DNA of 64,000 nt from Phellopilus nigrolimitatus (lineage: Eukaryota; Basidiomycota; Agaricomycetes; Hymenochaetales; Hymenochaetaceae), in the NCBI GenBank assembly GCA_021029095.1, contig JAJOHG010000076.1:59372-123371 (forward strand), read 5' to 3'. The translations under genes were made by a program, and so were the position numbers. The notes below the pieces were generated by a model. It was not told the DNA's origin and ran no database searches. It saw nothing but the letters and a program-made list of their open reading frames with translations. The stretch's first letter is position 1. Each line of letters begins with the position of its first letter. This document shows, one piece after another, positions 1-11,261 of this stretch.

Positions 1-1103
1 GGAAGCGGCAGTTGCGGCCGAGCACCTCACCCTCGGCATAGCCCGTGAGCTCACAGAAGGTGCGAGAGACGTAGACGATGGGCGCGTCCGCGCGCCGTAC
101 ATCGGAGACGACGAACGCGCAGGTGAGATCGACGGGGCCAAGCGCGATGGACGGGTTCGCGCGCGTCGCAACGCGGCCGAGCACGGCGAGCATGTCAAAA
201 CCAGACTGCGAGTACACGGGCAATCCCACGGAAGGCGCGGGCTCGCAAAGCGGGTGTTGATGCGGCTGCGAAGGTATGACAGGCAGATCGTCTGCCTCAT
301 TTATCTGTGCGGCTTCCTCCGTAGACATATGAACGTTGGCAGACTCATCCGCGGCCATGTCGTCCTGTTGTGGCTGCTGGGTGGAAGCAAGGGCTTCAGA
401 GGCATTGAGCTGCTGCTCCTGCGGGGGGTCCGCATGGATATAACCGAACGGCGACGCCGCCTGCTTCTCGTGAGTAGATGCTTGTGGTGGCGTTGAGGTA
501 AAAGAGTTTCGCTCGGGAGTCTCCTCTAGCGTATACAATTTCCTGTCGTGACAAGCCTCGTGTCGGCATCAGCAGCAAATAGGGAAACAAATGGGGAACG
601 CACGTCGTCCGCCAAGGCTTCCCCGGTCCCGCACCGTACGCCGAGCCTGTGCCCGAGTTGAAGTCGTACATCATTGCAGCCGGGAGCGCGGCCGCGCCGC
701 TGCCGGGCATGAGCGACCCGCTGAAACCGCCCATCAAGAAAGAGGGCATTTGGAAGAGCCCGCTCGACGGCGGGGGGCCCGGAGCGGGCGGCTTGCTGGC
801 GTACCCATGGGCGCCGTCGCTGCTAGACGGGGGACGCTTAGTATGCGGGTAGATGTAGTAACCGTCTGAGCCTGTCGCCGCTGAGGCGGAAGTGCAGGGT
901 TTCAGCATTGCCGCGGTCGACGGACCCATGGCGCCGTCATTCCACGTGTAATGCTGATACGCTTGCTGGTAGTCATGATAGGTATAATGATGCTCGCCGT
1001 GGGGCGGGCCAGTCTCTGCGGAGTGCGGATGGTGAGCCGACTGCGAGCCGCGATCGTGCGCGACGGGCGGGTCGGGATCGTCGAGGTAGGTCGAGAACGG
1101 CAT
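1..1103 (-). CDS. wc-1: White Collar-1 type blue-light receptor, N-terminal part (cut by window edge)
   Basis: Exons read as 604..1103 and <1..542, separated by a 61-nt GT-AG intron (543..603). The first exon encodes a low-complexity, His/Tyr/Ser/Pro-rich N-terminus. The second continues through a Gln/Glu-rich stretch into a LOV domain: FVVSDVRRADAPIVYVSRTF, then CELTGY and GRNCRF at the very edge. GRNCRF carries the cysteine that forms the flavin photo-adduct in WC-1/VVD LOV domains. In the known family, WC-1 is a PAS/GATA zinc-finger transcription factor that pairs with WC-2 to switch on light-responsive genes; the PAS and zinc-finger parts would lie outside the window. The ATG at 1103 is the first in this frame. 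A TTTGCAG acceptor-like site just upstream leaves open that an earlier coding exon exists, in the frame covering 1104..1314. Confidence 0.85.
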
Positions 1104-1878
1104 GACGTTTCAACCTCGGAACTTTTTTCGACGCTGCAAATGCTGTCGGCGTCGGCGTCGGCGTCGTTATCGTCGACGTTGCCGGCGACGAACCTCCCGA
1201 CGCTTGCTCAAAATACGGACTAAAGTCAGGCACTGTCGTTACGCTTTCAGGATGTAAACTTCGACTTCGACTTGACTTCCTATTCGTTGTCGTCGGATTC
1301 TTTTTTGTCGTCACCGTCGCGGGGATCTCGGGGTCGTCGGTGTCGGCAGCGGCACGACGAGGAGATGATAGTGGTGAACGACAGACGAACTCCAGGCTCC
1401 TGAGACCGGGGAGGCCGGTGAGGGCGGCGTGCTAAACTAGTACATTCTTGTGCAAATTGTCAAGGGGCCAACGACATCGTCTTCCATGCATGCTACATGC
1501 CGTCATTCATATCCCAGTTCTTTTTTTTTTTTTGCTGCACGTAAATGACATATGAGAATTGAAAACAGAGTACAGTAAACTGAAATGTCCCATCGTCTTG
1601 GAGCAACCGTATCACTAGCATGCGGCCAACAAATAAATAATGAGAGGAAGAAAGATGGAGAGTCAATCTTTGCCCCGTTTCCCCTAGCCGCCGCCCATCT
1701 TGTCGGGCGGCGTAGTGAATAAAGAGGCATGCTTATTTAAGCTCGTTCAATCGAAGTCAGTCAGGTCAAGCATCACGCGGAGGACATAACAAACAGGTGC
1801 TGCACACCATGTTTTCATGTCATCGTATAGCATAGATAAGTACAATGAAGATCACAGAGCGAATGGTCGTACACATCT
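1104..1878. other. Intergenic space between wc-1 (5' side) and RPL10 (3' side)
   Basis: This stretch holds the upstream region of wc-1 and the downstream region of RPL10. A short GTCGGC-type tandem repeat lies at about 1143-1180, next to the wc-1 start, and a T-run at about 1521-1534. I see no coding exon I can support. Open frames here are short and low in complexity. Confidence 0.5.
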
Positions 1879-2645
1879 CTACGCCTTCAACTGCGCGCGG
1901 AGGTTGGCTTCGAGTGGGCCCCTCGGGCGGATGAACTGCACGTACGCGCCGTCCCTGTTCACACAGTCAGAGACAGTCGTCTTGCTAAAGGTAGGGGGGA
2001 ACTTAATACGTACTGGAATACCAGTTTGTCCTCCTTGAGCTTAGGGTAGTCTTCCCGCGCGACATTAGTAAAACCCCACTTCTTGGAGACGATGATCTTC
2101 TGGCGTCCAGGGAACTTGTAGCGTGCACGACGGAGCGCCTCCTGGATGACCTTCGCGTTTGAATCCTTGCAGCGGATACTGAGAATGACCTGTCCGATGT
2201 TCACGCGCGCGACAGTGCCATATGGCTTCCCCCATGCACCACGCATGCCCGTCTGCAGCCGATCGGCGCCGGCGCACGACAACATCTTGTTGATGCGGAT
2301 GACGTGGAACGGGTGCACACGCACGCGCATGTGGAACGCATCCTTGCCCGCAACCTTGGTCACGTACTTGTTCGCGCAAATGCGCGCCGCCTCGAGCGCC
2401 TCGGAGCTCAGTTGCTCATACTCGTCTGACACGAGATGACAGCAGAAGGGGAAGTCGTCGACCGATGCCTTCTTTCTGCCAAGGTCGAAAATGCGGATCT
2501 GAAACAAGGCGAAATTGGGTTTTTTGCTCGATCAGTACAATCAGAGACGGCGCACCTTGGAGTCGGGAACACCACGATTGTACCGAGATTTGGGGAAAGG
2601 CTTGTTCTTGCAGTAGCGGTAGCAGCGAGCAGGACGACGACCCAT
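1879..2645 (-). CDS. RPL10: 60S ribosomal protein L10 (uL16)
   Basis: Three exons (2556..2645, 2014..2498, 1879..1954) join without a frame break to give 216 aa. Introns of 57 nt (2499..2555) and 59 nt (1955..2013) have GT-AG ends. The N-terminus [20 protein letters not shown], the internal [16 protein letters not shown] and [13 protein letters not shown], and the C-terminal [19 protein letters not shown] are hallmarks of eukaryotic L10. The protein sits in the large ribosomal subunit near the peptidyl transferase centre and is one of the last proteins assembled. The length matches the family. The start is fixed by the invariant MGRRP. Confidence 0.97.
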
Positions 2646-2954
2646 CTTGAATCTAAGCACCAAAGCAAATCAGTCAGCACCATCCATCTCATGTGGACCT
2701 CATCCACCCCCTCCCGGTTTCCCTATCCACCCAAACGACCTCCAAACACCTCGAATGGCATTACCAGCTCTCTAGCAACATCCAGGACCGCAGAAAAGCA
2801 AAGAGACGGCACTCACGAGTTTGATGCAGGAGGTGGCGACAAGAGGAGCGACAAGCGGTGAGACGATTATTAAGGCGCCTCGTTTGGGTGGCGGTGCCGA
2901 GTTGACTCGGAACCAGTCAGCACGATAACCTCTGAGTAATCCATGTCTATTAGT
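2646..2954. promoter_or_regulatory. RPL10 upstream region, bounded by a transposon insertion
   Basis: About 310 bp separate the RPL10 start codon from the left end of the inverted-repeat element. It must hold the RPL10 leader and core promoter. I recognise no specific ribosomal-protein promoter motif. Confidence 0.4.
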
Positions 2955-4089
2955 GCGTGTAGTAATACGCCCCGGCCGATCACCTAATACGCCCCGGAGC
3001 AAAGTCACACGCCCCGTCCTCCCATCCTACCCGCCCCGTTCCTAGCCTCCCCTCCGTATCTCTGCAACGGCTGGGCCTATCGAGACGATTCGACCAGCGC
3101 TCGAAAGCTCCCGATGAGGGGAATCTGGCAAAAATATTCGGGTAAGCTCAATCAACCTGGTTATGTTTCTACGATGCTAACAGTGTTTGGGGAGTACTCA
3201 CAGGGCTGACAGAGTGAGGTGGCACAACCACTGCATGTACAGACAGCAAAAGGCCACTGTCTGAAAGCCCTTGCTGACAGGAGTCTGGGAAAAATATAGG
3301 TATGTCTTCAAGTGCCTTTGTTCTTGAGATAGAGGGATAACAAGATTTGCATAGTACAGTTAAGAGAATTCTAGTATTCCATGTAACATCTAACTTCCGT
3401 ACATTGAAAAAATACACTGTAATGATTAAATGTGGTGGTGCAATGAGTCAGACTTAAATCTTTGATCCCATTAGGGTTTCTTGAGAAGAGTCAACAGTCT
3501 GACAAGGCTTGTTGACATTCTGTATGAATATGCCAGGGACTGTTACCTCTATAAGCTCACAAATAAGCATCAAATAAACTCACCAAATATAATGTATTAC
3601 TCCACAAGATAGCAGCTTCCAAACACATGCTTTTTTGTAGTGGTCCATGAAGTAGTTGTTTATCTGTGGCTCATTGGTCCCTGACCATACTATGCAAATC
3701 TTGTTATCCCTCTATCTCAAGAACAAAGGCACTTGAAGACATACCTATATTTTTCCCAGACTCCTGTCAGCAAGGGCTTTCAGACAGTGGCCTTTTGCTG
3801 TCTGTACATGCAGTGGTTGTGCCACCTCACTCTGTCAGCCCTGTGAGTACTCCCCAAACACTGTTAGCATCGTAGAAACATAACCAGGTTGATTGAGCTT
3901 ACCCGAATATTTTTGCCAGATTCCCCTCATCGAGAGCTTTCGAGCGCTGGTCGAATCGTCTCGATAGGCCCAGCCGTTGCAGAGATACGGAGGGGAGGCT
4001 AGGAACGGGGCGGGTAGGATGGGAGGACGGGGCGTGTGACTTTGCTCCGGGGCGTATTAGGTGATCGGCCGGGGCGTATTAGGTTTAGC
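2955..4089. mobile_element. Palindromic Mutator-like (TIR-MULE) non-autonomous element with 9-bp target duplication
   Basis: Two arms of about 402 bp (2955..3356 and 3688..4089) are inverted copies that look nearly identical; one mismatch was seen in the part I compared. A 331-bp unique core lies between. The direct repeat TCTATTAGT flanks the element at 2946..2954 and 4090..4098. A 9-bp duplication with very long terminal inverted repeats is the pattern of Mutator-like elements. The tips contain two copies of CTAATACGCCCCGG. There is no transposase frame; the short frames in the arms are the same arm sequence read on opposite strands. The near-perfect arms and intact duplication suggest a recent insertion. 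Confidence 0.85.
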
Positions 4090-4098
4090 TCTATTAGT

Positions 4099-4794
4099 AT
4101 TACCAAGGTAAGCAGACTTGGAATAAAAAACGAAACACGGTATGTCCAGGAACAATATGGAATAAGGTATAAACTTTAACACAAATCTCTTTTTCTTGAC
4201 TGCCAGCGCATGTTTTCTCCTGACACGTCAAGGCTCGCTGAACGCTTGGTGTTCAGAGGCGAGTCCTTATGTATGGCATCCGCGTGGCGAACTTGATACG
4301 GGACCTAGTTGCTAGGTGGAATCGAACTCCAGAAGAAAGCTACATAAGTATCCCCGAGTTCAATCCAGTCCTCAACAATCAGCAGGCCTGTTATCACGAA
4401 CGGCAACATGCTGGAACTTCTTGTGGGCCCAGACGCCATACGCTCTGCTCTGATCCTGCGTTCTGCTCTCTTGTCATGCTCTCGCGTTCAGTCGCCACGT
4501 CACGTTCCCTTCTAGTGCCCCAAGCTCCCGGAGAAATCGAGCACAAATGACCGTCCAGGAAGCTCCGACTCCCCTGTGCTGTTATCGCTGCTGTCTCGCT
4601 GCTGTCTCCCGCATGGGCACTCCTCTTCGCTGATGAGGGACACATGGGCTGCGCATTCCGGATATAAAAGAGCAAATGAGAGAACGAACGGCGAGGAGAG
4701 CTGCCCGCGCTGCACTTGATTCCCGGGACTTGAAGATTTTCGACGGCGGTTCACTGGCGATAACTTTCGAATTCTCTCGTTCACATTCGTAACG
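4099..4794 (+). promoter_or_regulatory. Upstream region of the chitinase gene with a TATA-like box
   Basis: About 700 bp between the palindromic element and the chitinase start codon. GATATAAAAG at 4661-4670 is a good TATA-box candidate about 125 nt before the ATG. No coding exon is supported in 4099-4660. Confidence 0.45.
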
Positions 4795-7036
4795 ATGCTA
4801 GCAGTCCACCTCGCCGCTTTTTTCTTCCTTTCCTTCCTTCATGCCGCCGTTGGCTTCGACATGTCGAGGAATGATAATGTGGGTCACACCATTGGTTCAT
4901 TTTGCTTTTGTCTTCGTTAAGATGCCTTTATATCTTAGGTGGTTCTGTAAGTCAATAGGATACCAAAAGGAAACGCAATAAATATTGATTTAATTGCCTG
5001 CAGATACTGGGGCCAAAATTCGTATGGCGCGACGCACAGTGACGTCGCTAACTTCCAGAAGACACTGTCCTACTATTGCACCTCAGACAGCGTCACCAAC
5101 ACGTTTCCCATTGCCTTCCTCACTACCTTCTTCGGTGAAGGTGGTTTGCCAACCATCGACCTTGCGAACGTCAGCAGGAACTTCTTCTCTTTCCCGAAAA
5201 GGGATTTTTAATTTATTGTTTTGACACTCGGCGTTGCATACAGATCTGCAATTCGAATGACAACGCGACGTTCCCCGGCACAGAGCTTGCAGACTGCTCG
5301 GCTCTGGCGAGCGATATCGAGACGTGCCAGGCTGCGGGCAAAATCGTCACCCTCAGGTGTGCGCCGTCTTTCCGAATTTTCCCTCATCTGCGTGAGTAAT
5401 AAATTCTTGCTGAATCGACTCGCTCGGAATATAGCATCGGAGGGGCGTCTGGCTCCGTCGGTTTTACCTCCGACTCGCAGGCGCAGACGTTCGCCGACAC
5501 CATATGGAATCTTTTCCTTGGCGGCTCCAACAACACGCGTCCATTTGGCAGTGCGGTGCTCGACGGGTGTGTCATTCTGACGCATCTCCCATGGTCATAG
5601 TTATTTATTTCTGTTTCACTTTCTCCAGCGTGGACCTCGACATCGAAGGCGGCAGCTCAACCGGCTACGCCGCCTTCGTCACGCGCTTGCGCTCGCACGC
5701 GTCGAGCGCGAGCAAGCAGTATTATGTCACAGCCGCTCCGCAGTGCCCCTTCCCCGACGCGAGCCTGGGTTCGGTGATTAACGCGGTCGGTTTCGACGCC
5801 GTCTACGTTCAGTTTTGTAAGCCTCCTTGAATTTTCCGTTGGACGTTTTAGAACGCTATTCATATCTTGTGTGTGCATAGATAATAACTACTGCGGTCTT
5901 CAAGCGTTTAGTGACGCCAACGTATGTGTTCCATCTGTTCTCCCATCGCAGATGCTCATATACTACTTTCGTATTTTTAGGATTGGGACTTTGGGACTTG
6001 GGATAATTGGGCGAAAACCACGTCACCAAATCCATCCGTGAAAGTATACATTGGCGCGCCCGCAGCGAGCAGCGCTGCAGGTTCGGGATACGTCGATGCC
6101 GCGACGCTCGCTAACATTCTCGAGACGACGCAGTCCACGTATTCGAGCTTCGGCGGCGTAATGATGTGGGATGCGAGTCAGGCGTACGGTGCGTATGACT
6201 CCTCTAATTGATAGGCTGATATCGCTTACGCCCATGTTCTGTATCGCTGAATTGGACTCCTGACTGTGCAGCCAACGACAGATATGATGTCGCGGCAAAA
6301 AATGCACTTACGGGAGGGACTGCTGCTCCTTCGCCTCCGCCTTCCACAAGCACCACTTCCACAGGCACCACTTCCACAAAAACGTCGAGCTCAATCGCAA
6401 ACTTCCACGACGAGCGCCAGCACTGCTGCCCCAACATCAGGCAGTTGTGCGGGTGTTGCAGCATGGTCTAGCGCGGTCGCCGTATGTCATTCTCCGTTTT
6501 TTATGGTTTATCGTTCATTTGTTGATTGCATTATTCAGTACAACGGCGGTGCCCAGGTAACTTATAACGGACAGTTGTGGACGGCAAAATGGTGGAGTGA
6601 GGCGGACGCACCTGGTGGTGAGAGTTCAAGCTTCGCATTGGATTCTAAGAAAAAACAAAACAATTGAATGTTTCCTTGCTTTCAAGGACCCGCGGGTGAC
6701 TGGCAAGATGATGGACCTTGTACGGATGCGAATGTCGCCCCAGAAGCTACGTTGTCGAAGCCGCAAGCCGGTATAATGTCGTCGCTTTCCGCGCCTTCTT
6801 CTGCATCCGCATCGGCAAGCACTGTTGTTGGATCATCTGGCGCGTTCGACTCATCCAGGAGCGTTCTCTCCCGTGCAAGTGCAAGCACCGTTGTCTCGTC
6901 GAGTGCGGAGCTGACTATTGAAGGCACTACTAAGGCGCGTATGTCTCTGAACACGGCGACTGCAACAACCTTTTTGTCTATTCCTTCTTCAGAGAATGTG
7001 CAAGAGGGGCGGGCACTGCGATTTAATAGAAGCTGA
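4795..7036 (+). CDS. Class III (GH18) endochitinase with C-terminal CBM5/12, frame-broken in the linker
   Basis: Exons: 4795..4878, 4939..4946 (8-nt microexon), 5004..5169, 5244..5356, 5435..5566, 5629..5816, 5881..5921, 5981..6188, 6272..6481, 6539..6617, 6687..6938, 6993..7036. The product starts with a hydrophobic signal peptide (about residues 1-20), then [13 protein letters not shown] and the GH18 active-site motif DGVDLDIE (acid Glu near residue 174), QFYNNYCGL and MMWDASQAY. An S/T-rich linker follows, then a chitin-binding module with [20 protein letters not shown] and [11 protein letters not shown], and a Ser/Ala-rich tail. It would be secreted and hydrolyse chitin. Exon 6272..6481 is one base too long for the frame: the catalytic part and the binding module are in different frames, broken between about 6376 and 6402. 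As written, translation would end soon after the catalytic domain. Confidence 0.85.
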
Positions 7037-8423
7037 TAACTTTTAAACACTACGAATCCATCAGAATTACTTATCTAGTCTTCCAATATTATATTATTGT
7101 CATTTTCGTAATTGTCGGAGCTTGAATGATTACTTTTTTCAAGCTCTAGCTGCTCGCAGAAAGGTAAATTTATAACAGAGGTCTTTCTGTTAGAACTTAT
7201 CTTGCTTACCCTCATGGCATGTGTACTTCATTCAGTTTGCAGTAGTCCTGACATCCACGTAGTTTTCTGTCCTTTTTCCCAACAAAGAAGAAAGGCAAGG
7301 CCATGGGGGAAGATGATTTTGAATGTAGCACTTCCTTCAAGTTGTCGTCAAGAAAGGCATACATGGCCTTCTGTTTGGTGGATGCTATGGGATAGACTAT
7401 GCAATCTTTAGGTTGGAATTTGGTCTTCAGTATGATAGTGTTATTGTAGGTATGTGCCAGGGGAAAATGTTCTGAGGCTTTCTGTTTGAAAACCTCTAGG
7501 AATTTGTGGTAGTGACATCATAGTGTGTTGAGATGATTTCTTCAAGAGGCTTTTGTTCCTTGGTAGCATTGGCACATTGGGCAAGGTCCATAGTGGTGTT
7601 CACCTTTTTGCAGATGTCCAAGGTGACTTTCACAATGAAAGATTATTTCTTGGGGGGGACATAAGATTCACCTGGTAGGGCATACTGCAAGTCAATCCCC
7701 AGGTTGACCTGGACCTGTTGGCAGACCTACCTCTGACCCAAAATCCTCAACCCGGACCCGGCTTGACCTGGACCCGTTGGGACACAGATCTATGGGTCAC
7801 CAAATTCCCACAGTTCCAGGTCACAGAGGTCACAGGTTTGTTCACAACTCCCTGCAGGTCTTAACTGATTACACATATCATGTAAAATTAGATTAGGTTG
7901 TTGAATAAATAAGTTAAAAGTATGTGAATTGATACATACAACTAGGGCTCACCACAAGTCCCTCCGTGGAAACCTGTGACCCGACCCAGACTGCAGATCC
8001 GTGGGAAATGGATTGCCACGGGTCCGGGTCGAGGATTTGCATTTTTCCAATACCCGTGGGTAGTTCACACAGGTTCTCAAGTTTAGAGTAACAAAGGTAC
8101 ATTTATTTGTATGTCATATGTACGTATGGTTTCTACATAGCAGGGCCATCGGTTGCCACCATCCTGAGGTACAGCCAACATGGCCAGGAGATCCATAGAG
8201 CGAACAAAGAAATTGCCATGGAAGGAAGCTATGCACAAGCCTAGCAGTAATTACAATAGTCAGAAAACACAAATCCAGCTTTTTTTCACAGAGGAGCACA
8301 TCAGTGCAGAGGTCATCAGGACCGCATTGATTGTGCAACATTGGTAAGATAGGTCCGCATTTGCATGCAGTTGTTACGGAGTAACAGGGTCTTGCCTAAT
8401 GGAGTGAGGAGTGTGACTGTGGA
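7037..8423. other. Gene-free region with degenerate repeat remnants
   Basis: No convincing coding frame. From about 7675 to 8060 it carries pieces of a repeat (called D here) rich in ACCCG/GACCTGGACC words; its end resembles TAGGGCATACCAYGAG. Related pieces occur near 10740-10798, 12010-12091 and 16885-17010. Confidence 0.4.
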
Positions 8424-8445
8424 TAGGGCTCACCAGGATTCACCT

Positions 8446-8778
8446 GCGGGTTTTTGCTAATTTGCTAATAGCATAACGAGCTCTGCTCCGATCTCAATGC
8501 TTGTATACTTGAAATGTGCGCACTGTTACGCACTGCGATATGCAAAAATAAGCAACTTGATTGGATCATAATTGGTAGAGCAAGAGGCAAACAGGTCACC
8601 TAAGTTCACTTCTACGGGTTTTGATGATCCGTTTGCCCAATGTGCTACCAATACAGCACCAAATTGGACACAATTGTTTGCATATTGTAGTTCTTAACAG
8701 TGTGCACATTTAAAGTATAAGAGCATTGAAATCCAAGCAGGACTCGCTATGTTATTAGCAAATTAGCAAAAACCCACA
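8446..8778. repeat. Foldback repeat nested in the hAT element
   Basis: An inverted repeat of roughly 110-115 bp arms (about 8446-8560 and 8665-8778) begins GGGTTTTTGCTAATTTGCTA on each side. The arms are moderately diverged. Its end resembles the far end of the B-family repeats (AATTTGCTGATAGAG...), so they may be related. Confidence 0.65.
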
Positions 8779-8783
8779 GGTTA

Positions 8784-9256
8784 CGATCCCTGACTTTAGG
8801 AAGGATCATCTTACTATGTTGGCATTATCGTTGTGCTTGCATATATTTGGTCCCAGCTGGTGGCAATACAAAAAGTGTACAAAATTTATGTTACCCGAGT
8901 GTACTTTGGTATCAACGCCCGTGCCACAACCACTACAAAACTCAAACTTGTTACCAAATTAGGAAAATCCCCATGCTCAGCACCCTTCTCTTTTGTATTT
9001 TCAGCATAACTTTTGTTCTACTGCACGTAAAATCATGATTTCTTTTGCATTATGCGGCGCCTCGCAATACCTACACGATTATGTAACATAGTAGATGGGT
9101 TTGGGGGCTGAAAAATAACCCCTGAGACGATTTGTCCTGAACCTATCCAGCCTGCAGACTTTGCAGGCTGTATGCACCAAATTCCGAAAAATCCAAGCCG
9201 GTACACTTCTGTGCGGATGGTACTGTTGGAAAGGTCTACTTCAGATCTTCTGAATG
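8784..9256 (+). repeat. B-family repeat, copy 1
   Basis: Starts GTTACGATCCCTGAC and continues through GGTCCCAGCTGGTGGC and GGGTTTGGGGGCTGAAAAA. The same sequence recurs at 12504-13095 (plus), 19125-20172 (minus) and 41473-41990 (minus). The short frame in it (about 8847-9038) recurs in each copy, but only because the DNA is repeated. No protein function is evident. Confidence 0.7.
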
Positions 9257-10020
9257 GCACTTTGCTCTTCTCAATCCATTCAGTATTGGTTCCAGAATGT
9301 GCTTGTGAACCTTCTGAAGAATGCCATTTTTGAAGCTCTGAAATGCCTCAGTTAATTCATTGTGTACTATTTCTGCTCAAGATAAAATTGTATTAGGTTT
9401 GGATGGATGTCATTGTTTCATTTCATTATATTTCCAATGTCTCAACTCTTTTAGTCTTACCTTGTCTACTCTGGGTAATAGCTTCCCACATTCTTTTTTG
9501 TGAACCTTAAGTACCATTTAATTCATTTTGGCCTACAGTTGAAACATAAGTTGGTTCTCCACTTTGCTTATGCATTATCAGACCCTATACAGTGGCATAC
9601 ATCATGTTTTTGTGACTATATGTTACATATCTACTGAATAACATTTGTTTGCTTGTATTTGTTGAATTGTAACGTAGGTTAACAAAACTGAAGTGTATAG
9701 TAAAAGCTACCTGAATAGACATGTCTTGGTGTGCCCTGTATGGCAAAATAGTTTTTGTAGTGAAAGAGGTGAATTTTTTTTTTGATATGCATTCTAAGTG
9801 CTTTCTGTATGGTGCTTACTTGTGGCTTACTAATCATCTGCCTTCAACTGGAAACTAATATCCTTACATCTTTTATTTGGACTTTTTTTTACATTGGTCA
9901 CCCTGAAGATAGCCTCGGTACTAGTATACCATCTAGAAACCATCTAATAGCATAACAAAATTAAACAAATGTCTCATCCTTCCTTTTTCAGGGCTAACAT
10001 TTTTGTTGCATTAGCTAATG
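9257..10020. other. A/T-rich hAT interior without genes
   Basis: A low-complexity, stop-rich interior of the hAT element. No coding capacity or internal repeat could be recognised. Confidence 0.4.
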
Positions 10021-10077
10021 CCATGCGAAGCAGTGGCCACTACCCGCAAGTGAATCCTGGTGAGCCCTAACTGTGGA

Positions 10078-10796
10078 CAGTGACGTGACGAGTGACGTGA
10101 GGCTTGACTGTGACAAGGCGATGATGACTATGGCAAGACTGCGAAGCGCTGGGCGCAAGACTATGAAGAGTAAGGCAATGAATAGCAAGACTATGCTAGC
10201 TATAGAACAGGAGGTCAAGCTTAGGGTCCCAGTGATGTACCTATATATACTGTGAGACTGACTATAATGTCAGTGGAGCTATGGAGTCATGCGCAGCATG
10301 ACATGAGGGGAACGTGAGGGAAAGGCCCGTAAGGGGCATGTACCGTGGAGCATAGAATGAGGCAATGGAGCGGGGAACACCCAGGAGGGGCACACACAAT
10401 GAGGAAGAGGTCAGGCCATGAACTAAGGGAAAAATAATGGAAAGGTAAAGGGCCTGACTAAGCAAGGAAGGAAATGATGTAAGGGGGTCATGAGGTAATC
10501 AAGGTGAGGTAATCAAGGTAAGTTCTAACAGCAGCACATTCTACAGCAAGCGGATCTCGAGAGGCGGTGCGTAGCTTGCACAGGTCAGGCAGGGCCATCA
10601 GCAGATTTGTGGTATACAGCACGTGTGGTTTCTGCCTGCCTGCGAGCCCCATCTGTCACTGTGCCCATCTGCTGTTGGTATTCCAACTGCACGGGTGAGT
10701 GCACAGGTGTGCCACTACCAAAGCCAGGCACATTGATGTATTCAGGTACGGTCGGGTCACGGGTTTCCATGGGTTCTAGGGACTCGTGGTATGCCC
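10078..10796. other. Gene-free stretch ending in a D-family terminus
   Basis: Purine-rich sequence (10260-10500) without a credible gene. It ends in a D-repeat fragment (about 10740-10798, ending ...GGTATGCCCTA). The TA of that end also serves as the target duplication of the Tc1-like element. Confidence 0.35.
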
Positions 10797-10798
10797 TA

Positions 10799-11259
10799 CA
10801 GGTGGATGTAGAAAGTGAGTAGGATCGACATTGACTACCAGAAATAGTAATTGTTTCTCATCTGCGCGTAGACAGCCGTTTGAACGTAGCAATGTGCCTG
10901 CACTCGTCTTTCATGGCTCGAAAGCAACTTGATTCACCCCGAAAAAACCGATCACATCTACCGAGGAGCTGAAGCAGGCAGTGATGGAAGCATGGGACAT
11001 TTTGACAGTTGAGCAGGTTAATGTGCAGATCAGGTCCATGCCAGACCGTGTAGAGGCAATCATCCTAGCTGATGGAGGGAATACATGTTATTAAGCTCAT
11101 ATTGTACTTATATATACAAGCTATTATTGACTTCAAACGATACTTTTGCGCAAAATGTGAAGCAGGAATCGTTGTTGGCGGCAGGTTTGAGGCATGTTGC
11201 CACAAATTTCCATTTTAGGTAACTAAATGTCGATCCTACTCACTTTCTACATCCACCTG
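10799..11259. mobile_element. Tc1/mariner-type deletion derivative with TA target duplication
   Basis: The inverted repeats are about 34 bp and start CAGGTGGATGTAGAAAGTGA at both ends. TA lies immediately outside (10797-10798 and 11260-11261). The 461-bp body retains the last ~48 codons of a Tc1-like transposase, so this is an internal-deletion copy of a once-autonomous element. Confidence 0.88.
10948..11094 (+). pseudogene. C-terminal remnant of a Tc1-like DDE transposase
   Basis: Reading in frame from 10948 gives ITSTEELKQAVMEAWDIL followed by VQIRSMPDRVEAI and DGGNTCY, then a stop at 11092-11094. The pattern (E/K)LWDAVxxxWDxI...IxSMPxRVxAVIxAxGGxT(H/K)Y is the usual tail of Tc1/mariner transposases. 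The catalytic DDE core is absent, and a stop (TGA) lies just upstream in frame. Confidence 0.75.
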
Positions 11260-11261
11260 TA

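Larger units (their letters stand above)
8424..10069. mobile_element. hAT-type element (non-autonomous) with 8-bp target duplication
   Basis: The terminal inverted repeats begin TAGGGCTCACCAGGATTCAC on both sides. The direct repeat ACTGTGGA flanks the element at 8416..8423 and 10070..10077. An 8-bp duplication with TAGGG-type ends is typical of the hAT superfamily. The 1,646-bp interior has no transposase frame. It holds a foldback element at its left end and a B-family repeat. The right subterminal sequence (about 10021-10046) matches the terminal sequence of the A-type MITEs described below. Confidence 0.8.

Noticed and set aside
3169..3875. Two related small proteins on opposite strands
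   Set aside because: They are the two inverted arms of the Mutator-like element, not genes.
8847..9038. A conserved 63-aa protein repeated four times
   Set aside because: The frame recurs only because the B repeat recurs. It has no domain, and the copies on the minus strand break it.
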